Positions 1 to 5,987 of a stretch of 10,983 nt of DNA are shown one piece after another; the first letter of the stretch is position 1, and the number at the start of each line of letters is the position of its first letter. Source of the stretch: Candidatus Omnitrophota bacterium (GTDB lineage: Bacteria; Omnitrophota; Omnitrophia; Omnitrophales; Aquincolibacteriaceae); the NCBI GenBank assembly GCA_023819025.1, contig JAMWDC010000038.1, positions 1 through 10,983 on the forward strand, in the 5' to 3' direction. Under the pieces are notes generated by a model. That model saw only the letters and a program-made list of their open reading frames with translations. It did not search any database and had not been told where the DNA came from. The translations under genes and the position numbers were made by a program.

Positions 1-29
1 AGCACTGCTGTTCAAGTTCTTTGTCAGGG

Positions 30-268
30 TCATTTGAATCTGGATCTGATAATCAAGGCTTGAAGAATACCTGTTGAACCCATAATTAATATCGACAAAA
101 GAGCGATTGAAAACTGAAAATCAGAAATATTGTTAAGAACTGCAAAACACATGGCAATGAAGAACATCACCCCACCAACCATTAAATGAGAGTTCATTCG
201 CTGCGGATTCTTCTCAGAATCAATTATTCCAAAAAAGTAGATTTTACTGAATACAAGTACACAGAGAG
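30..268 (-). CDS. C-terminal fragment of a multi-pass membrane protein
   Basis: Reading the minus strand in the frame that ends with TGA at 30-32 gives about 79 residues with three strongly hydrophobic stretches. They are roughly codons at 270-222 (FALCVLVFSKIYFFGII), 186-135 (HLMVGGVMFFIAMCFAVL) and 117-48 (FSIALLSILIMGSTGILQ and onward), followed by a basic end (RSRFK). A short polar loop (DSEKNPQR) separates the first two. There is no convincing start codon with an RBS. The frame runs into carB sequence at about 268, so the gene appears cut off at its 5' side. An internal ATG at 195-197 has no good Shine-Dalgarno sequence. I do not recognise the family. GC is about 37% by hand count over 1-240, lower than the rest of the window. 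It could be a real fragment created by rearrangement, or sequence joined artificially to carB. Confidence 0.45.
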
Positions 269-1465
269 CAAAGACCGGATCGATTTTTGAAAAGCCTCTT
301 TATAATTTTTACCGACACTCATCACCTCGCCGACCGCTCGCATCTGGGTCCCGAGTCTATCCTGAACACCCTTGAATTTTTCAAAAGCCCAACGGGCAAA
401 TTTTACGACCACATAATCTCCGGAGGGCGTGTACTTTTCAAGTGTCCCATCCCGCCAGTACGGAATTTCATCCATGGTCAAACCGCCCGCTAACAGTGAT
501 GATACAAACGCAATCGGAAAACCCGTGGCCTTCGAGGCAAGGGCGGAAGAGCGCGACGTCCGGGGATTGATCTCGATGACCACCACTCGGCCGGTCTTGG
601 GATCATGTGCAAATTGAATATTGGTGCCTCCGATCACTTCGATGGCTTCGACGATATCATAAGAATATTTCTGCAGTTTTTGCTGAAGTACCGGATCAAT
701 CGTCAACATGGGCGCCGTACAATAAGAATCGCCGGTGTGAATCCCCATGGCGTCCACGTTCTCGATGAAACAAACCGTGATCATTTGATTTTTGGCGTCA
801 CGGACCACTTCAAGTTCGAGTTCTTCCCATCCCAAAACCGACTCTTCCACAAGGATTTGATGAACAATGCTGGCGGAAAGTCCACGGGTGGCGACAACTC
901 GCAGCTCTTCCACGTTATAAACCAGTCCGCCGCCAGTCCCCCCAAGGGTATAAGCAGGCCGGATAACCACCGGATAACCCAATTTGTCGGCAACCTTCTC
1001 GGCCTCTTCGACCGTGTTGACCGCTTGGCTCTTGGGCATATCGATTCCGAGCCGTTGCATGGTTTCTTTGAACGCCGTCCGATCTTCGCCCCGTTCAATC
1101 GCATCCACATTGACACCGATGACTTGAACGCCGAATTTTTTTAAGACCCCGCTTTTGGCCAAAATGGAGGAAAGATTTAACCCCGTCTGTCCGCCCAAAT
1201 TCGGTAAAAGGGCATCCGGACGTTCAATTTCAATGATCTCAGCCATCCTTTCTGGCGTGAGCGGCTCAATATAGGTCGCATCCGCCATCCCGGGATCCGT
1301 CATAATGGTCGCCGGGTTTGAATTGACGAGTACGATTTCATACCCCAAAGACCGAAGTGCCTTACACGCCTGGGTCCCCGAATAATCAAACTCGCAGGCT
1401 TGCCCAATAATGATCGGGCCCGAGCCAATGATCATAACCTTCTTAATATCTTGCCGTCTTGGCAT
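224..1465 (-). CDS. carB: Carbamoyl-phosphate synthase large subunit, N-terminal 399 residues only (truncated)
   Basis: CarB makes carbamoyl phosphate from ammonia (supplied by CarA from glutamine), bicarbonate and 2 ATP, for arginine and pyrimidine synthesis. Residues 1-399 form a textbook carboxyphosphate-synthesis domain: the N-terminal GSGPIIIGQ and LVNSNPATIMTDP motifs, then the ATP-grasp. Residues equivalent to E. coli R129, R169, E215 and H243 fall at the same numbers, and Q284/E298 sit one off, followed by INPRTSRSSALASKATG. Homology ends with QKSIRSL at base 269. The next 14 residues (LSVYLYSVKSTFLE) are not CarB, and the oligomerisation, carbamoyl-phosphate and allosteric domains (~670 residues) are missing. 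The start at 1465 is set by MPRRQDIKK, the family N-terminus, and by an AAGGAA RBS six bases upstream; the frame is open to 1522 but that extension is not conserved in the family. As it stands the product could not complete the reaction. It lies 81 bp downstream of fadJ. Confidence 0.93.
   Translation of the reverse strand: MPRRQDIKKVMIIGSGPIIIGQACEFDYSGTQACKALRSLGYEIVLVNSNPATIMTDPGMADATYIEPLTPERMAEIIEIERPDALLPNLGGQTGLNLSSILAKSGVLKKFGVQVIGVNVDAIERGEDRTAFKETMQRLGIDMPKSQAVNTVEEAEKVADKLGYPVVIRPAYTLGGTGGGLVYNVEELRVVATRGLSASIVHQILVEESVLGWEELELEVVRDAKNQMITVCFIENVDAMGIHTGDSYCTAPMLTIDPVLQQKLQKYSYDIVEAIEVIGGTNIQFAHDPKTGRVVVIEINPRTSRSSALASKATGFPIAFVSSLLAGGLTMDEIPYWRDGTLEKYTPSGDYVVVKFARWAFEKFKGVQDRLGTQMRAVGEVMSVGKNYKEAFQKSIRSLLSVYLYSVKSTFLE
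258..281. other. Sequence junction cutting both carB and a membrane-protein gene
   Basis: CarB similarity holds through the Arg-Ser-Leu codons at 277-269 and is lost at 268. From 268 downwards a different frame encodes membrane-protein sequence with a lower GC content. Both genes are incomplete on opposite sides of the same point. A GATC (278-281) inside ATCGAT (279-284) lies about 10 bp from the inferred break. The exact breakpoint cannot be fixed to the base without homologues of both genes. Confidence 0.7.
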
Positions 1466-1470
1466 AGAAA

Positions 1471-1476
1471 TTCCTT
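1471..1476 (-). promoter_or_regulatory. Ribosome binding site of carB
   Basis: On the minus strand AAGGAA lies five bases before the ATG at 1465-1463 (intervening bases ATTTCT less one). It supports the MPRRQD start over the longer open frame beginning near 1522, which has no comparable site. Confidence 0.7.
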
Positions 1477-1501
1477 TCGGAAACTGAGCTGGTTGGGGCA
1501 A

Positions 1502-1530
1502 ACAATAACTTAGTTGGCTCAAAAAATCAA
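1502..1530 (-). promoter_or_regulatory. Candidate sigma70-type promoter for carB
   Basis: On the minus strand TTGATT (1530-1525, 4/6 to TTGACA) is followed after exactly 17 bases by TATTGT (1507-1502, 4/6 to TATAAT). This lies in the 81-bp gap between fadJ and carB and would give a leader of about 30 nt that contains the AAGGAA RBS. Position and spacing are good but the hexamers are imperfect, so this is a plausible prediction only. I saw no hairpin terminator for fadJ in the gap, so read-through from fadIJ is also possible. Confidence 0.35.
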
Positions 1531-1546
1531 GCTGTAAAAACGGGGA

Positions 1547-3664
1547 TTAGATCGGATAAAAAGTCTGATGCTTCTCAGAAAGTCGAAGTAAATAAGGCGC
1601 CGGACTGAAGCGGTCCGTCTGTTGTTGATCCCGAAAACGTTTCAAATCATCGACGATATTTTTGGCCCCTACAAAATCCGCATAGCGCAGAAGGCCTCCC
1701 CGAAAAGGCGGGAATCCTGTTCCCATAATCATTGCGATATCGATGGCGCTCGATTCCTCTACCACCTTTTCCTCAAGGCATCGGGTTGCTTCATTGATCA
1801 TAATATAGATGAGGCGTTTCAAGATATCATTCCTCGAAGGGCAAACGCCTGACTTCTGAACGGTCATGATGTCGGGATTGGGCTTTTTCTTTTTCCCTTT
1901 ATAGATATAGAAGCCGCGCTTTGACTTTTTACCCAAAAGCCCTTTCTCTTGAACCGTTTTCATCAGAGACGCACATTTCATTCTTTCGCCGTAGGCCTCG
2001 TGCAGAATTTTCGCGACTTTGGCGGCGATATCGATCCCGATAAAATCCAGAAGCTCAAGCGGCCCCATCGGCATGCCAAAATCAGTAGCTACCTGATCAA
2101 CCGTTGCTGGAGAACATCCTTCTTCCATCAAATAGGCGGCTTCGTTCATATACGGCATGAGAAGCCGGTTTACGAGAAACCCTCGGACATCTTTGACCAC
2201 AATCACGGTTTTCCCCAGACTCCGTGCGAATTGAATGGTTTTCGCCAACACCTCCTCGGATGTGTGAGGAGTCGGAATAATCTCCACCAGGGGCATTTTG
2301 TGTACTGGATTGAAAAAGTGAAGCCCGATTACACGCTCCGGATACCTCGAGACTTCTGCCATTCTCGTTATGGAAAGAGACGATGTGTTCGATGCCAGGA
2401 TCGTTGAACGATCGGTGATCTGACTTAATTCACCAAACACTTTTTCCTTGACCTTCATGTCTTCAACGACGGCCTCAATAATAATCTGTGAACGACGGAG
2501 CGTTTGAGTCGTCAACCCAACCGAGATCAGTCCCATCTTAAAATCAAGCTCCTGCCGTTTTAGTTTTTTCTTCTTAAGCGCACTGTCATAAATGGTTCGC
2601 GCTTCCTTAAGGGCACTCCCTAAGGCCTGGGGCTGGATATCTTTGATTCGTACCGGTATCCCTTTATCGCTTACGAGCTGCGCGATTCCTCCCCCCATCA
2701 CACCTGCTCCGATAACTCCACACTGTTTGATCTCAAGGGGTGGAACATGGGTTTTCGTCCGAGGAAATTTCTTGTACTGTTCATTGGCAAGAAAAAGTTT
2801 GATGAGATTCTTTGAAATATCTGTAACGGCTAATTCGGCAAATGCTTCACTCTCGAGCCTGAAACCGCAGACGGCCTCTCGGCCATAAGTCTTCTGGATC
2901 ACCTCCAAGGCCTTCATGGGTGCGGGATAAAAACCTTTAGTTAACCTAAGTATGCCCTTTTTTGCCTGCCGGTAAACTAAGAACCGGCCCAACGGCGTCT
3001 TTTCAAGAAACCAACTGGAAGATCTACCCTTGCTTCGCGTCAACTGCCGGTTAACGATTTCCTTTGTAAACTGAATACTATTTTTCAATAAAACCTTTTC
3101 CGGGAACAGGCGGTCCACCATCCCCAACTTCAAGGCTTCTTGGGCCGACACGACACGCCCCGCCAAAATTACAGATAATGCCTTCATCGGACCAATGAGC
3201 CGGGGTAGCCTTTGAGTTCCTCCAAAACCGGGGATGACCCCCAAGTTGACTTCCGGTAACCCGATTTTGACTTTCTCGGAAGATGAAGCCACACGCCATT
3301 TGCAGGCCAGCGTTAATTCATAGCCTCCCCCTAAACACGCGCCGTTGATGACGGCGAGCGTCGGGATCTCTAGATCCTCGATCATCTTCAAGACTACTTT
3401 GCCCTGTTCAGCCTTTTCCAAGGCATCCGTGGTGGATGAAATCTTTTCGATTTCCCGGATATCCGCACCAGCGATAAAAATCCGATCCTTCGCACTTGTA
3501 ATGACTATAGCTTTGAGATCATGCCGAGAACCAATCTCGGCCAAAAGATGCTTCAGTTCCAAAAGATTTTGCGAATTCAACACATTGACATCCGCATCGG
3601 GTTGATCGAATTCGAGGATTGCAATGCCCCCTTCCTCTTTCATGCGCCACGCCTTCGTCATCAT
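1547..3664 (-). CDS. fadJ: Bifunctional enoyl-CoA hydratase / 3-hydroxyacyl-CoA dehydrogenase (FadJ-type)
   Basis: This is the alpha subunit of a fatty-acid beta-oxidation complex: it hydrates trans-2-enoyl-CoA to L-3-hydroxyacyl-CoA and oxidises that with NAD+ in the cytoplasm. At 705 aa it matches FadJ (714) and FadB (729). Residues ~10-195 are a crotonase domain with GADIREIE, the oxyanion region NGACLGGGYE and both catalytic glutamates (E116, and E138 in LPEVNLG). Residues ~313-500 are the NAD-binding domain, with GAGVMGGG at 319-326 and ASNTSSLSIT. The catalytic pair is H449 (HFFNP) and E461, with N499 in FLVNR at the usual distances. The C-terminal helical domain follows, with a second dehydrogenase-like repeat ending TGFPPFRGG. 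The ATG at 3664 overlaps the thiolase stop as ATGA (an adjacent ATG at 3661 is equally possible), with GGAG just upstream, so translation is probably coupled. The thiolase-first order resembles fadIJ rather than fadBA. No key residue is missing. Confidence 0.93.
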   Translation of the reverse strand: MMTKAWRMKEEGGIAILEFDQPDADVNVLNSQNLLELKHLLAEIGSRHDLKAIVITSAKDRIFIAGADIREIEKISSTTDALEKAEQGKVVLKMIEDLEIPTLAVINGACLGGGYELTLACKWRVASSSEKVKIGLPEVNLGVIPGFGGTQRLPRLIGPMKALSVILAGRVVSAQEALKLGMVDRLFPEKVLLKNSIQFTKEIVNRQLTRSKGRSSSWFLEKTPLGRFLVYRQAKKGILRLTKGFYPAPMKALEVIQKTYGREAVCGFRLESEAFAELAVTDISKNLIKLFLANEQYKKFPRTKTHVPPLEIKQCGVIGAGVMGGGIAQLVSDKGIPVRIKDIQPQALGSALKEARTIYDSALKKKKLKRQELDFKMGLISVGLTTQTLRRSQIIIEAVVEDMKVKEKVFGELSQITDRSTILASNTSSLSITRMAEVSRYPERVIGLHFFNPVHKMPLVEIIPTPHTSEEVLAKTIQFARSLGKTVIVVKDVRGFLVNRLLMPYMNEAAYLMEEGCSPATVDQVATDFGMPMGPLELLDFIGIDIAAKVAKILHEAYGERMKCASLMKTVQEKGLLGKKSKRGFYIYKGKKKKPNPDIMTVQKSGVCPSRNDILKRLIYIMINEATRCLEEKVVEESSAIDIAMIMGTGFPPFRGGLLRYADFVGAKNIVDDLKRFRDQQQTDRFSPAPYLLRLSEKHQTFYPI

Positions 3665-4941
3665 TCCCTCTCCAGAATAATAGCCCCGCCTTGCCCACCG
3701 CCCACGCACAATGAGACAAGACCGCGCTTCAGTGATCGTCTTTTCATCTCGTTAAGACAAGTTAAAATAAGCCGTGCCCCGCTCGTTCCCACCGGATGAC
3801 CGATTGCGATCGCACCGCCGTTGACATTGAGGATATCCAGATTGATCAGACCTAGATTTGATGCGCTGGAGAAATACCGTTTGGCGAATTCCTGGGATCC
3901 CAAAGCTTCCAAGCATGCCAGGACCTGTACGGCAAAGGCCTCGTTGATCTCGACCAATTCCATGTCCTTAAGAGCCAATGATGACTGGCGCAATACCTTT
4001 TCAATCGCGAACACAGGCCCTAATCCCATTCGGCTCGGATCCAGTCCTACATATGCATAGTGTTCAATGGAACCCAAGATTTTATAGCCTAAAGATTTTG
4101 CTTTTTCTGCGTCCATCAAAAGAAGGACGCAAGCCCCGTCCGTGATTTGGGAAGAATTACCAGCTGTCACTGTACCCGTATACCGGTCAAAGACCGGCCT
4201 CAACTTGGCGAGGGTCTCCATCGATTGATTTTCCCTAGGACCATTGTCGTCCTGAACAACGATTTCATAATCTGGGGGAATACGCACGGGGACAATTTCC
4301 TCCCGTAGTTTTTCCCTAGCAGCAATCGCTCGCTGGTGGCTGCGTAAAGCAAAGGCATCCTGATCCATGCGGGAGATCCCAAACTCTTTTGCTAAAACCT
4401 CGGCGGTTTGACCCATATTGAGGCCACACGTAGGATCCGTGAGTGCCAGTTGTAAGGCGGAGATGGGTTTTAAATGCTGGAATCGTATTTGAAAAAGAAT
4501 GCTCAGTTTTTCAAAAAATGTTTTCGCCTTAGCAAGTTTCATCAGAAGAACTGCCATGTCCTTCCCGAACAGAAACGGCGCGTTGGACATGGATTCCGTT
4601 CCACCTGCAATCACAATCTGATCCAAGCCCAACCGGATCTTCTCCACTGCACTTGTAACCGATTCGAAGCTCGAGGCACAATTCCGATTGACGGTATAGG
4701 CCGGCTTATCCTTGGGGATGCCCCCGTAAATGCTAATTACCCTTGCGACATTTGCCGCATCCACGGGCTCTCCGACACATCCGAAAATAACCTCATCCAC
4801 CGTCGCGGCATCCAAATCGGTTCTTTGCAGAAGCTCATTGACACATAGGGCCCCCAACTGGTGGGCCGACAGCCGATCAAAAAGAGTCCATGATTTAACA
4901 AACGGCGTCCTGATCCCGTCTATCACCGCAACTTTTTTCAT
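3661..4941 (-). CDS. fadI: Acetyl-CoA acyltransferase (3-ketoacyl-CoA thiolase, FadI/TFP-beta type)
   Basis: Thiolytic cleavage of 3-ketoacyl-CoA to acetyl-CoA and a shortened acyl-CoA, the last step of the beta-oxidation cycle, carried out as partner of the hydratase/dehydrogenase encoded immediately downstream. The 426-aa length fits FadI (436). The nucleophile is C88 in NRNCASS; NEAF, H382 in GHPVGTSGAR and C412 in SLCVGGGQGG complete the active site. An insertion of roughly 40 residues after GGTESMSNAPF, rich in hydrophobic and basic residues (MAVLLMKLAKAKTFFEKL), is the loop seen in FadI and mitochondrial trifunctional-protein beta subunits, where it is linked to membrane association. 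The start at 4941 (MKKVAVIDGIRTPF) is chosen because AAAGGAG precedes it by 8 bases; an upstream in-frame GTG at 4965 lacks such a site. The stop overlaps the fadJ start, so the two form one operon. A 252-bp gap separates it from the upstream HTH gene. Confidence 0.93.
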   Translation of the reverse strand: MKKVAVIDGIRTPFVKSWTLFDRLSAHQLGALCVNELLQRTDLDAATVDEVIFGCVGEPVDAANVARVISIYGGIPKDKPAYTVNRNCASSFESVTSAVEKIRLGLDQIVIAGGTESMSNAPFLFGKDMAVLLMKLAKAKTFFEKLSILFQIRFQHLKPISALQLALTDPTCGLNMGQTAEVLAKEFGISRMDQDAFALRSHQRAIAAREKLREEIVPVRIPPDYEIVVQDDNGPRENQSMETLAKLRPVFDRYTGTVTAGNSSQITDGACVLLLMDAEKAKSLGYKILGSIEHYAYVGLDPSRMGLGPVFAIEKVLRQSSLALKDMELVEINEAFAVQVLACLEALGSQEFAKRYFSSASNLGLINLDILNVNGGAIAIGHPVGTSGARLILTCLNEMKRRSLKRGLVSLCVGGGQGGAIILERE

Positions 4942-4949
4942 CTTCACCA

Positions 4950-4956
4950 CTCCTTT
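4950..4956 (-). promoter_or_regulatory. Strong ribosome binding site of the thiolase gene
   Basis: AAAGGAG on the minus strand, 8 bases before the ATG at 4941-4939. It decides the start in favour of MKKVAV, since the site would lie inside the coding region of the longer GTG-initiated frame. Confidence 0.75.
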
Positions 4957-4971
4957 GAAGGTCACAAAATC

Positions 4972-4999
4972 TTTTTATGAGTTCGGCTTTTACTTGCAA
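4972..4999 (-). promoter_or_regulatory. Weak candidate promoter for the fadIJ operon
   Basis: TTGCAA (4999-4994) and TAAAAA (4977-4972) on the minus strand, spaced by 16 bases, each 4/6 to the sigma70 consensus. They would start transcription near 4965, giving a ~24-nt leader that includes the AAAGGAG site. The location is right but the match is modest and the sequence is AT-rich by nature, so confidence is low. Confidence 0.28.
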
Positions 5000-5016
5000 T
5001 CTCTGAATCAAAAATC

Positions 5017-5073
5017 GATCCCTTTCTCAGGGGATCAGGATCTGCGAACAGGGATCATGACCGTAAGTGGATC
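5017..5073. other. Cluster of five GATC sites with a short direct and inverted repeat
   Basis: GATC occurs at 5017, 5033, 5039, 5053 and 5070, five times in 57 bp, against about one per 256 bp expected by chance. Within it, GATCCC (5017-5022) and GGGATC (5031-5036) are inverted, and GGGATCA recurs about 20 bp apart (5031-5037 and 5051-5057). It lies in the non-coding gap between the HTH gene and the thiolase gene, just upstream of the candidate fadIJ promoter. It could be a regulator or methylation-sensitive site; nothing in the sequence identifies a protein that binds it. Confidence 0.35.
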
Positions 5074-5114
5074 TTGCGGCGTAAGCATGCCCGACGGTTT
5101 CTGAAAAATCTATT

Positions 5115-5144
5115 CCGAAAATTCGGCGGTCCACAAATTTTCGG
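5115..5144 (-). terminator. Possible weak terminator downstream of the HTH gene
   Basis: A perfect 9-bp inverted repeat (CCGAAAATT at 5115-5123, AATTTTCGG at 5136-5144) with a 12-nt loop. It lies about 50 bp past the stop of the HTH gene and is followed on the minus strand by a T5 run (5110-5106). The stem is AT-rich, so it is a marginal terminator; it could equally be a binding site. Confidence 0.28.
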
Positions 5145-5193
5145 TGAGAGGGGAAAAAGACCGGAAATGCCGCAATATGATTTCGAAGATACA

Positions 5194-5400
5194 TTAATAA
5201 TCGTCGGGCGTATCGTCTGGTTCTTGTAACCGAGCTTCGATTCTTTTGAACGCTTTAAAAATGCGTTTTTTATCTTCATCCGTAGGAAGAATACTTCCCA
5301 CTTCAATCTTTTCGAGATAACCCGAAGGGAGACCTGATTCTGCCGCCAATTCGATGATAGTCACCCGATGTTTTTCTAAAAGCGCTCGCAATTTCATCAT
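5194..5400 (-). CDS. Small Xre-family helix-turn-helix protein
   Basis: A 68-aa protein that is essentially one HTH domain. The first helix (LRALLEKHRV) is followed by the helix-turn-helix IIELAAESGLPSGYLEKIE, with the typical second-half motif EVGSILPTDEDKKRIFKAF, then a short acidic tail (EPDDTPDDY). This is the Xre/Cro-type DNA-binding fold, expected to act as a dimeric cytoplasmic repressor or regulator; no effector domain is present. The start is the tandem ATG at 5400/5397. The RBS is poor: the nearest purine-rich stretch (GGGAG) is 16 bases away, while a perfect GGGAGGA lies stranded ~50 nt further up. It follows the small membrane protein by 99 bp and precedes the fadIJ operon by 252 bp, so it could regulate either; the target cannot be told from sequence. 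Confidence 0.72.
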   Translation of the reverse strand: MMKLRALLEKHRVTIIELAAESGLPSGYLEKIEVGSILPTDEDKKRIFKAFKRIEARLQEPDDTPDDY

Positions 5401-5499
5401 TTGAGGCCAAGGCTCCCTGCCACCCTGCGCACGGAATGAAAAACGAAATTTATCCTCCCTTTCTCTGTCGACTGCACCTACTGTTACGATTTGGTAATA

Positions 5500-5802
5500 T
5501 TAAGCTTCTTTCTTTTTAACCACGGCGGCAATGATGGAACGGATGATTAAATAAATCGGATAAAGCAGAACGATCAATGCCCCCCCTAAAACAAAGAGTT
5601 TCAAACTCAGGCTATCATCTTTGATCATAAAAGCGGCCACAATTGGACTACAACTAATGATGGCCACCACAAAAAAAATGATTTGTTCCTGAATCAACTG
5701 TTTCTTTTTTTCTTCCTCAAGTCTTTCTCGTTTTCTTGTCAATTCATCAATGGTGCTCTGACGAGCTGATCCATAACCAATTTTACTTTTTTCCTCAGCC
5801 AT
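5500..5802 (-). CDS. Small two-TM inner-membrane protein, unknown function
   Basis: A 100-aa protein. Residues ~18-38 are a highly charged helix (ELTRKRERLEEEKKKQL) likely to form a coiled coil. Two hydrophobic segments follow, ~40-60 (IIFFVVAIISCSPIVAAFMI) and ~68-95 (LKLFVLGGALIVLLYPIYL and onward), separated by a short KDDS turn, with a basic C-terminus (VVKKKEA). By the positive-inside rule both termini would be cytoplasmic. No signal peptide, catalytic motif or family signature is recognisable. The ATG at 5802 has an ideal RBS, AAAGGAG, 6 bases upstream. A long imperfect palindrome lies 70-100 bp upstream of the start. The Xre protein gene follows at 99 bp and may be co-transcribed. The good RBS, membrane topology and clean start make it a real gene. 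Confidence 0.7.
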   Translation of the reverse strand: MAEEKSKIGYGSARQSTIDELTRKRERLEEEKKKQLIQEQIIFFVVAIISCSPIVAAFMIKDDSLSLKLFVLGGALIVLLYPIYLIIRSIIAAVVKKKEA

Positions 5803-5808
5803 AACTTT

Positions 5809-5815
5809 CTCCTTT
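5809..5815 (-). promoter_or_regulatory. Ribosome binding site of the two-TM protein gene
   Basis: AAAGGAG on the minus strand, 6 bases before the ATG at 5802-5800. The near-consensus match is the main support that this small frame is translated. Confidence 0.7.
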
Positions 5816-5869
5816 CCACCTCATGCCATCGTAATCCCAAGGATTCGAATTCTTCAAGATTATCGACCG

Positions 5870-5903
5870 AAACGTTGCTACATTTTATAGTGTAACATCG
5901 TTT
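5870..5903. promoter_or_regulatory. 34-bp imperfect palindrome, candidate operator
   Basis: Arms of 13 bp (5870-5882 and 5891-5903) pair at 11 of 13 positions around an 8-bp AT-rich centre. The mismatches are at 5875/5898 and 5878/5895. On the minus strand the centre contains TATAAA (5889-5884), a good -10 hexamer, though I see no matching -35. It sits 70-100 bp upstream of the small membrane gene, as expected for an operator over a promoter. The Xre protein two genes on is a natural but unproven candidate for the binder. The lack of a following T-run argues against a terminator. Confidence 0.42.
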
Positions 5904-5987
5904 TAACCGGCTACAAGATTTCGGGCCTGAAATTGCGGCGAGCAAAAAAATTTTAGGGGGTTTGTCTTGTCTAGACTGTGCTAGCTT

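Noticed and set aside
605..1144. Long open frame on the + strand (about 179 codons) antisense to carB
   Set aside because: It lies entirely inside conserved CarB coding sequence, has no recognisable domain or RBS, and is His/Arg/Asp-rich as expected for an antisense shadow.
1949..2407. Open + strand frame antisense to fadJ, and similar ones at 2592-2888 and 4474-4848
   Set aside because: Each overlaps a strongly conserved enzyme on the minus strand and its composition (Cys/His/Arg-rich, no motif) is that of a shadow frame.
3078..3299. Alternative minus-strand frame inside fadJ
   Set aside because: Out of frame with intact crotonase-domain coding sequence that carries all catalytic residues, so it is an artefact of codon bias.
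4942..5193. Possible small gene or structured RNA in the 252-bp gap before the thiolase gene
   Set aside because: Open frames here lack an RBS and run into neighbouring genes; apart from the GATC cluster and one weak inverted repeat I see no riboswitch-like or RNA gene structure.
5739..5945. 68-codon minus-strand frame overlapping the start of the two-TM gene
   Set aside because: It overlaps the better-supported gene out of frame, crosses the palindrome and promoter-like region, and has no RBS or domain.
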